From Microbacterium sp. VKM Ac-2870 (GTDB lineage: Bacteria; Actinomycetota; Actinomycetes; Actinomycetales; Microbacteriaceae), in contig NZ_JADKSH010000001.1 of assembly GCF_015350795.1 (NCBI RefSeq), positions 496,461-560,460 on the forward strand: DNA of 64,000 nucleotides. The letters run 5' to 3'. The notes under the pieces were generated by a model. That model ran no database searches and was not told the origin of the DNA. It worked only from the letters and a program-made list of their open reading frames with translations. The position numbers were made by a program, and so were the translations under genes. Positions 60,601 to 64,000 of this stretch are shown one piece after another; the first letter of the stretch is position 1; each line of letters opens with the position of its first letter.

Positions 60601-60891
60601 GGGGTTTGCCTCCTTCGTGCCCGGCGGTGTCATCCGCTCCGGCATTCCCGCGCCTGCGCCGGTGTCACGATCGGAGTGTCGTGGGCGAAGGTCGGATGCC
60701 GCTTTCAGGGCCGTTTTCGTGTCGTTTTCTCCGACGTGGTCTGCGTCGGGGCACACAGGTCGCGCGCCTAGACTGTAGGGGGCGTGACGCGCTTCGCGCG
60801 CCGCTGTTCCCACCCCTTGAGTCTACAGGCAACACCCCACCCCGGGCGTGGCCGGCGCCCGATCGGGCGCGCATTCGGAAGGCGACCCACC
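60601..60891. promoter_or_regulatory. Divergent sufB/ctaA regulatory region
   Basis: 291 bp. TAGACT occurs in the plus direction (60769-60774, for ctaA) and in the minus direction (60825-60820, for sufB); CTGTAG and CTACAG flank the interval as an inverted repeat. The ctaA leader also holds a 16-bp perfect palindrome GCGCCCGATCGGGCGC. The sufB leader would be about 210 nt long. No small gene is visible. Confidence 0.45.
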
Positions 60892-61887
60892 ATGTCCGCG
60901 CCGCAGACCTCCACTCCCGACACTCGACACCCCGCGCCGAGCGCCGGCGGCGACCGCCGCTGGCTTTCGCGCCTTCCCGCGCGTGTCGGTCGACCCACGC
61001 GCGTGATCGCCTGGCTCGTGCTGATCAGCAACATCGTCATCGTCGGCACCGGAGGGCTCGTGCGCCTCACCGGCTCGGGAATGGGATGCGAGACCTGGCC
61101 CTACTGCACCCCCGAGTCGCTGGTTCCCACCCAAGCCCTCGGCATCCACGGTCTCATCGAGTTCGGCAACCGCACACTCACCGGCGTGCTGGTCATCGTG
61201 GCGCTCCTGGCGTTCCTGTCGGTGGTGCGCCTGTGGAACACGCGCCCGGAACTGCCGCGGCTCACCCTCGCGGTCGGCATCGGCATTATCGTGCAGGCCA
61301 TCATCGGCGGCGTCACGGTGTGGCTGCACCTGCACCCGAGCATCGTGGGCGTGCACTACCTGCTCTCCGCCGCGCTGGTCGCGATCTCGGCGGCGTACGT
61401 CGTTCGCGTCTACGCGACCCCGGGACCGCGCGAGCGCGTCGTCCCCCACAGCTATGCGACCCTCACCCACGTGACGAGCCTGTTCGTGTTGGTCACGGTG
61501 GCCGTCGGCATCCTGCTCACCGGCTCGGGTCCGCACGCCGGCGACGACAAGGCCGCGCGCAACGGACTCGACCCCATCTTCTGGCAGCACGTTCACAGCT
61601 GGCCGGCCTACACCCTGTTCGCCCTGACGGTGGTTCTGTTCGCGTGGTCGTTCCGCACGCCGCCAATAGCCCGGCTGCGACGCTGGACGGGCCTGCTTCT
61701 GGGGATCGAACTGGTGCAGATCACGGTCGGACTGTGGCAGGCGCGCACCGGTCTTCCGATCGCTCTGGTCAACATCCACATGATGCTCGCCGTCTGCCTC
61801 GTAGCGGCCATGACAGCGGTGGTGCTGCACCTGAAGGTCCCGCGTGCCATGCTTGCTGTGGGCGAACGGTCCACAGCAACCTCATAG
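60892..61887 (+). CDS. ctaA: Heme A synthase (COX15/CtaA)
   Basis: 331 aa from the ATG at 60892 (GGAAGG about 12 nt upstream); a GTG at 60784 would add a basic 36-residue extension and is less likely. Eight helices with GGLVRLTGSGMGCETWPYC and heme-ligand His residues in IHGLIEFGNR, GVHYLLSAA, QHVHSW and NIHMMLA. Oxidises heme O to heme A for cytochrome c oxidase. Confidence 0.95.
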   Translation: MSAPQTSTPDTRHPAPSAGGDRRWLSRLPARVGRPTRVIAWLVLISNIVIVGTGGLVRLTGSGMGCETWPYCTPESLVPTQALGIHGLIEFGNRTLTGVLVIVALLAFLSVVRLWNTRPELPRLTLAVGIGIIVQAIIGGVTVWLHLHPSIVGVHYLLSAALVAISAAYVVRVYATPGPRERVVPHSYATLTHVTSLFVLVTVAVGILLTGSGPHAGDDKAARNGLDPIFWQHVHSWPAYTLFALTVVLFAWSFRTPPIARLRRWTGLLLGIELVQITVGLWQARTGLPIALVNIHMMLAVCLVAAMTAVVLHLKVPRAMLAVGERSTATS

Positions 61888-61971
61888 CCGGCGCATCACC
61901 GCTCCCCTGGTGGTTCGCAGATAGTCGATGTGTCGCCGCGCGTGCGGTGACGTGACAGAAGGAGCCCTCTC

Positions 61972-62382
61972 ATGACCCACACCGCCCGTTTGAGCCGCAG
62001 CATCCCGTTCTGGGTGCTCGTGGGCGGTTCGGTCGTCGCCATCGGCGGCGGCGTGTACCTGCTCGTGAACAAGCTCACGATCATGGCAGACACCCTCACC
62101 GACCAGACCGCCACGGGCGTCGAGGTCTACCCCGGCCAGATCTGGGCCGTCTTCGGCGCTCTTCTCATCGGCGCCGGCCTGGTGGGCCTTGCCCTCGCCC
62201 TGACGCTCGGCGCGCTCAGCAGCCTGATCGGTACGAAGGCGCAGCCCGCCGTCGTCGCCGAAGAGCTCGAGGTCGTGGAGGTCGTCGAGCCCGCCGCGGC
62301 GCCCGCCGCTCCCGTAGCCGAGACGGTCGCCACCCCGGCGGCCCAGACGACCGAAGACGCAACCGACCGTCCCGCGGTCTGA
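61972..62382 (+). CDS. Small membrane protein, unknown function
   Basis: 136 aa, ATG at 61972 with AAGGAG. Two membrane segments (about 12-32 and 57-85) separated by the loop TIMADTLTDQTATGVEVYPGQ, then a 45-residue Ala/Glu/Val-rich acidic tail. No known domain. It lies between ctaA and ctaB; a role in oxidase assembly is only a guess. Confidence 0.72.
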   Translation: MTHTARLSRSIPFWVLVGGSVVAIGGGVYLLVNKLTIMADTLTDQTATGVEVYPGQIWAVFGALLIGAGLVGLALALTLGALSSLIGTKAQPAVVAEELEVVEVVEPAAAPAAPVAETVATPAAQTTEDATDRPAV

Positions 62383-62400
62383 CCCACACCCCGCGTCATA

Positions 62401-62446
62401 CGACGAAGGCGCCGGCTCCCCTGCACGGGGACCGGCGCCTTCGTCG
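62401..62446. terminator. Bidirectional terminator between the small membrane gene and ctaB
   Basis: A 14-bp perfect outer stem CGACGAAGGCGCCGG/CCGGCGCCTTCGTCG (62401-62415 and about 62432-62446) with an inner TCCCC/GGGGA pair. Convergent genes. Confidence 0.88.
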
Positions 62447-62466
62447 TGTGACGGGAGCGGGCCTTC

Positions 62467-63393
62467 TCAGAAGGGCAGCAGCGGATCGACGGCGATCGCC
62501 ACGAACAGCAGCGTCAGGTAGGTGATCGATGCGTGGAAGACGCGCATGGGCCGAATCTGCTCGCCGCGCACCGCACGGTTGTAAAGGACGTGCGACTCGA
62601 CGATGAACCATCCGCCGAACACGAGAGCGGATGCCGTGTACACGAGCCCCATGCCGGCGACCGGGATGAGCAGAAGCGACGACGCGACGGTGGCCCACGC
62701 GTAGAGGATGACCTGCAGGCCGACCTGGAGTCCGTCGCGGGTCGCGCCGAGCATCGGCACATCCGCTTCCTGGTAGTCGCCCTTGTACTTCATGGAGAGC
62801 GGCCAGTAGTGCGGCGGCGTCCACAGGAACACGAGCAGGAAGAGGATGAAGGGGGTCCCCGTGAGCGACCCGGTGACAGCCGACCACCCGATGAGAACCG
62901 GGAAGCAGCCCGCGATGCCGCCCCACACGATGTTCTGTTCGGTGCGTCGCTTAAGGATGATCGTGTAGATCACGACATAGAAGAAGATCGCCACGGCGCT
63001 CAGGGCCGCCGCGAGCCAGTTGGTGGTCACCAGCAACCAGACCGTCGATGCCACGGCGAGGACCCAGGCGAACGTCAAGGCCCCACGCGGCGACACCTCC
63101 CCCGTCACGAGGGGGCGGTTCTCGGTGCGACGCATATGCGCGTCGATGTCGCGATCGAGGTACATGTTGAACGTCGCGGCCGATCCGGCACTCATCGCAC
63201 CGCCGATCACGGTGGCGAGCACGAGCCACAGATTCGGCAGGCCTCCCTGCGCCAGGATCATCACCGGCACCGTCGTCACGAGCAGAAGCTCCAGCACGCG
63301 GGGCTTCGTCAGGGCGACATAGGCCCGGACGGTACGCCCCAGAGAAGAACGAGTCGCGGGGTCGGTCACGGCGGACACGCTCGACTGCACCAT
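62467..63393 (-). CDS. ctaB: Protoheme IX farnesyltransferase (heme O synthase)
   Basis: 308 aa from the ATG at 63393. UbiA-type prenyltransferase with [19 protein letters not shown] (in part), the Asp-rich motif [15 protein letters not shown] and the second motif [15 protein letters not shown]; about nine helices. Converts heme B to heme O, the step before CtaA. The frame can extend to 63492 without support. A TAGACT box lies 30-35 nt upstream. Divergent from the transketolase gene, as in other actinobacteria. Confidence 0.96.
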   Translation of the reverse strand: MVQSSVSAVTDPATRSSLGRTVRAYVALTKPRVLELLLVTTVPVMILAQGGLPNLWLVLATVIGGAMSAGSAATFNMYLDRDIDAHMRRTENRPLVTGEVSPRGALTFAWVLAVASTVWLLVTTNWLAAALSAVAIFFYVVIYTIILKRRTEQNIVWGGIAGCFPVLIGWSAVTGSLTGTPFILFLLVFLWTPPHYWPLSMKYKGDYQEADVPMLGATRDGLQVGLQVILYAWATVASSLLLIPVAGMGLVYTASALVFGGWFIVESHVLYNRAVRGEQIRPMRVFHASITYLTLLFVAIAVDPLLPF

Positions 63394-63515
63394 GCCCCGG
63401 ATCCCCTTTCTCGGCTGCGCCCAGTCTAGGTCACGTCGAGAACCGCCGGGATTTCGCTGTGCTGCGGCGCGATTCATAGTCCCGGACGACACACCGGGCT
63501 CCCACCCCGTCCCTC

Positions 63516-63524
63516 TTCGCTAAG
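63516..63524 (+). promoter_or_regulatory. Candidate -10 of the transketolase gene
   Basis: TAAGCT near 63518-63523 in the 232-bp ctaB/tkt spacer, followed by an A-rich stretch. It gives a leader of about 95 nt. The -35 region is weak. Confidence 0.4.
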
Positions 63525-63625
63525 CTGAAAACACAGGCGCCGCCGAGCGCCGGCCGAACGCGATACGACTTCGTGCGGGCCGGCGCACTATTCGGCCGCA
63601 CTCCCTCTTTTCGAAAGGGCACCAC

Positions 63626-64000
63626 GTGTCGGAACTGGCTTGGGATGAGATCGATCGGCGCGCGGTGGACACCGCCCGCGTGCTGGCCGCGGATGCTGTG
63701 GAGAAGGTCGGCAACGGCCACCCCGGCACCGCGATGAGCCTGGCTCCGGCCGCATACCTGCTGTATCAGCGCGTGCTGCGCCATGATCCGACCGATACGC
63801 ACTGGTTGGGCCGCGACCGGTTCATTCTTTCGGTGGGGCACTCCTCGCTGACCCAGTACGTCCAGCTCTACCTGGGCGGGTTCGGCCTCGAGCTGTCCGA
63901 CCTCGAAGCTCTGCGCACGTGGGGCTCGCTCACGCCCGGCCACCCCGAGTACGGCCACACGAAGGGCGTCGAGATCACCACCGGCCCCCTCGGCCAGGGC
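63626..64000 (+). CDS. tkt: Transketolase, N-terminal part (cut by window edge)
   Basis: 125 codons from the GTG at 63626, running off the right edge. TARVLAADAVEKVGNGHPGTA is the N-terminal thiamine-diphosphate-binding motif (in part: KVGNGHPGTAMSLAPAAYL), with DRFILSVGHSSL and PGHPEYGHTKGVEITTGPLGQG (in part) following. Pentose phosphate pathway. AAAGGG precedes the start. Confidence 0.95.
   Translation, partial: MSELAWDEIDRRAVDTARVLAADAVEKVGNGHPGTAMSLAPAAYLLYQRVLRHDPTDTHWLGRDRFILSVGHSSLTQYVQLYLGGFGLELSDLEALRTWGSLTPGHPEYGHTKGVEITTGPLGQG

Noticed and set aside
59110..60771. 553-codon plus-strand frame opposite sufB
   Set aside because: Shadow of sufB, which is fully conserved on the minus strand.

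Overview
The window is a contiguous, gene-dense piece of a high-GC actinobacterial chromosome, most like Microbacterium or a close relative in Microbacteriaceae. Supporting signs are the very high GC content, many GTG starts and 4-bp stop/start overlaps, the actinobacterial RNA polymerase partner RbpA, the pafB-pafC-tatA-tatC-helY gene order, a GlgA/GlgC pair of the actinobacterial kind, and about twenty start codons placed 6-7 nt after a TAnnnT -10 box (leaderless mRNAs). The genus is inferred from gene content, not from a search. I see no phage, insertion sequence, CRISPR array or integron.

Layout. 1-8.4 kb: an MFS transporter cut by the left edge, a DUF2087 protein, a 2H phosphoesterase, deoC, two small membrane proteins, an S9 peptidase with an SDR protein, and an nfeD-SPFH-phosphodiesterase operon. 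8.5-22 kb: a syntenic actinobacterial block (rbpA, lnt, helY, tatC, tatA, pafC, pafB, FKBP isomerase, trmI, HAD phosphatase, PAC2 protein, uppP, M20 peptidase) followed by tRNA-Leu(GAG). In Mycobacterium the Pup-proteasome genes lie inside this block, between trmI and pafB; here that slot holds only the FKBP gene. 22-31 kb: an iron/manganese (VIT) transporter, SRPBCC protein, SF2 helicase, SGNH hydrolase, TrmH methyltransferase, sirtuin, histidine phosphatase and CitE-like lyase.

31-36 kb: acyl-CoA dehydrogenase and a divergent TetR gene, then a three-gene 2-oxoacid dehydrogenase operon (E1 alpha, E1 beta, E2) with a divergent Lrp/AsnC regulator. Together this looks like branched-chain amino acid or keto acid catabolism. 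36-50 kb: EamA exporter, CGNR regulator, hydrolases, an exonuclease, zinc-free ribosomal protein L31 with a structured leader, an ABC ATPase, glycogen synthesis (glgA/glgC), serB, fabG, a DUF4190/DUF3099/small protein/SURF1 run, an ABC-F ATPase and bioY.

50-64 kb: an iron-siderophore uptake operon (SIP reductase, two permeases, ATPase, binding lipoprotein) behind a clear DtxR/IdeR-type box; a MalY-type lyase; the suf iron-sulfur cluster operon (sufB, sufD, Rieske protein, sufC, DUF59 protein); heme A synthesis genes ctaA and ctaB flanking a small membrane protein; and the start of a transketolase gene cut by the right edge. I found no obviously new multi-gene system. The best leads are regulatory (leaderless promoters, several unassigned palindromic operators, the L31 leader), an empty proteasome slot, and a few small or atypical proteins.
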